6,012 nt of DNA, from assembly GCA_964468375.1 (NCBI GenBank), contig CAYXUW010000121.1, forward strand, positions 1-6,012, written 5' to 3'. Source of the DNA: CAYXUW01 sp964468375 (GTDB lineage Bacteria > Planctomycetota > Phycisphaerae > Sedimentisphaerales > Anaerobacaceae). Position numbers and translations under genes: made by a program. Positions 5,099 through 6,012 of this stretch are shown here, one piece after another (within the stretch, counting starts at the first letter, position 1; every line of letters begins with the position of its first letter). The notes beneath the pieces are model-generated. The model did not search any database, had not been told where the DNA came from, and saw nothing but the letters and a program-made list of their open reading frames with translations.

Positions 5099-5584
5099 AT
5101 GGCAACTAAGTCGCGCAAGGGCGATAAGAAACAGGTTCCGGAAACAGTTAACAAGAAGGCCTATCGGAATTTCGAGCTTATAGAGAAGTTCGAGGCGGGG
5201 ATATCGCTTTTGGGCACGGAGGTGAAATCACTTCGTGCCAGCCAGGGCGACCTTGACGGCTCGTATGCGAGGATCGCAGGTGATGAGTGCTGGCTCGTCG
5301 GTGCGACTATAGCTGCGTATAAGCAGGCCAGCGCGAATAATCATGAGCCGACCAGAAGAAGAAAACTGCTGCTGCACAAAGCCGAGATTCGCAGGATAAG
5401 GATTAAGCTTGAGCAGCGCGGGTTTACGCTTGTGCCTCTTCGGATTTATTTTAACGGTAAGGGGCTGGCAAAGGTAGAATTGGCGCTAGCCAAAGGCAAA
5501 AGGCAGTATGATAAGCGCAAGAAAATTACCGAGCGCCAGCAGAAGCGGGACATCGACAGAGATATGAAAAAATATCGCAGATAG
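5099..5584 (+). CDS. smpB: SsrA-binding protein SmpB
   Basis: This 161-residue protein is the normal SmpB length. SmpB binds tmRNA (SsrA) and carries it into stalled ribosomes so that trapped peptides are tagged and the ribosome is freed. Visible are: NKKAYRNFELIEKFEAGI (18-35), starting the OB-fold; LLGTEVKSLR (37-46); the RNA-binding ANNHEPTRRRKLLLHK (79-94); GFTLVPLRIYFNGKGLAKVELALAKGK (108-134, read in parts); and YDKRKK (137-142), leading into a basic tail with Arg, Lys and Gln that normally folds into the decoding centre. ATG 5099 is the only sensible start. No proper Shine-Dalgarno precedes it: GGGA at 5082-5085 is 13 bases away, while a promoter -10 ends at 5091. The mRNA may therefore be leaderless. 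No ssrA gene is seen in the window. The DUF1844 gene follows by 23 bases. Confidence 0.95.
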   Translation: MATKSRKGDKKQVPETVNKKAYRNFELIEKFEAGISLLGTEVKSLRASQGDLDGSYARIAGDECWLVGATIAAYKQASANNHEPTRRRKLLLHKAEIRRIRIKLEQRGFTLVPLRIYFNGKGLAKVELALAKGKRQYDKRKKITERQQKRDIDRDMKKYRR

Positions 5585-5594
5585 TATCTTTTTT

Positions 5595-5598
5595 GGAG
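5595..5598 (+). promoter_or_regulatory. Ribosome binding site fixing the DUF1844 gene start at ATG 5608
   Basis: GGAG lies nine bases before ATG 5608. The in-frame TTG at 5593 overlaps this site and would add only five residues, so it is rejected as the start. Confidence 0.7.
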
Positions 5599-5607
5599 AT
5601 ATTAAAA

Positions 5608-5994
5608 ATGGCTAAGGAAGAAAAAAAAGACGAGAAGAAAATAATCATCGACGAGGACTGGAAGCAGCAGGCCCAGAAGGAAAAAGAAACGCTGGCTGCA
5701 AAGGAAGAGGCAGAGAAGAAGAAAACGCCACCCTCACGACATGGACCTTTGCCGAAGGGTGATTTCGCCGCACTTGTCAGTATGCTTGTTACGCAGGCGC
5801 TGTTCGCACTGGGTTTGGTGCAGGTGGAGGGACAGGAAGGCAAAGAGCCCGATTTGGAACTGGCAAAATACAGTATCGATATGCTCGAAACCATCAGTGA
5901 AAAAACCAAAGGCAATTTGACCGAAGAAGAGAAAAAGATTCTTGAAAATACTCTCGGGCAGGTTCGTATGGCTTACGTAAAATTAGCGGGATAG
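5608..5994 (+). CDS. DUF1844 family protein
   Basis: This is a 128-residue soluble protein. Residues 1-41 are highly charged (Lys, Glu) and probably helical or disordered: KIIIDEDWKQQAQKEKE, then a lysine/glutamate stretch. Residues 48-126 match the DUF1844 core: LPKGDFAALVSMLVTQALFALG (48-69, read in parts), an acidic turn, PDLELAKYSIDMLETISEKTKGNLTEEE (81-108, in parts), and ILENTLGQVRMAYVKL (111-126). The core looks like a small all-helical domain; the 52-69 helix is apolar but broken by polar residues, so a membrane helix is doubtful. The family's function is not established. The gene follows smpB by 23 bases with its own GGAG site, so the two are likely cotranscribed. A link to translation quality control is a guess from position only. 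The gene is complete; its stop is 18 bases from the window end. Confidence 0.85.
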   Translation: MAKEEKKDEKKIIIDEDWKQQAQKEKETLAAKEEAEKKKTPPSRHGPLPKGDFAALVSMLVTQALFALGLVQVEGQEGKEPDLELAKYSIDMLETISEKTKGNLTEEEKKILENTLGQVRMAYVKLAG

Positions 5995-6012
5995 GCACAT
6001 TGGCGAGTATAC

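Overview
The window carries eight protein-coding genes, all on the + strand: the tail of one and seven complete ones. The set is a thiamine-pathway gene, a secreted repeat protein, a one-carbon methyl-branch pair, two small membrane proteins, a ribosome-rescue factor and a small conserved companion. The only long gene-free stretch is about 520 bases between the repeat-protein gene and metF. Base composition is balanced and the coding regions look uniform. I see no insertion sequence, phage gene, CRISPR array, tRNA or rRNA. The gene mix and protein styles suggest a free-living Gram-negative bacterium, perhaps of the Planctomycetota/PVC group. That assignment is a guess from family resemblance, not a demonstration.

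Layout: bases 1-216 are the C-terminal end of thiamine-phosphate synthase (ThiE). Bases 344-1591 encode an exported protein made almost entirely of seven FG-GAP-like blades, predicted to close into a seven-bladed beta-propeller. Bases 1592-2113 are noncoding. They hold possible alternative RNA stems, a same-strand cluster of DnaA-box-like 9-mers (one perfect) inside a 7-bp inverted repeat, and a very A+T-rich tract just before metF. Bases 2114-3988 hold metF and a pterin-binding TIM-barrel methyltransferase-like gene 36 bases apart, very likely one operon. Both probably act on methyl-tetrahydrofolate.

Bases 4108-4935 hold two small membrane-protein genes of the DUF4870 and DUF4282 types. Bases 5099-5994 hold smpB and a DUF1844-family gene 23 bases after it. 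smpB has no good ribosome binding site, but a recognisable promoter ends 7 bases before its ATG, so its mRNA may be leaderless.

The points most worth following up are the altered pterin-site residues in the methyltransferase-like protein beside metF, the DnaA-box cluster in the long intergenic region, and the predicted leaderless smpB transcript. Nothing seen amounts to a clear new multi-gene system; most of the window is ordinary housekeeping with a few unusual details.
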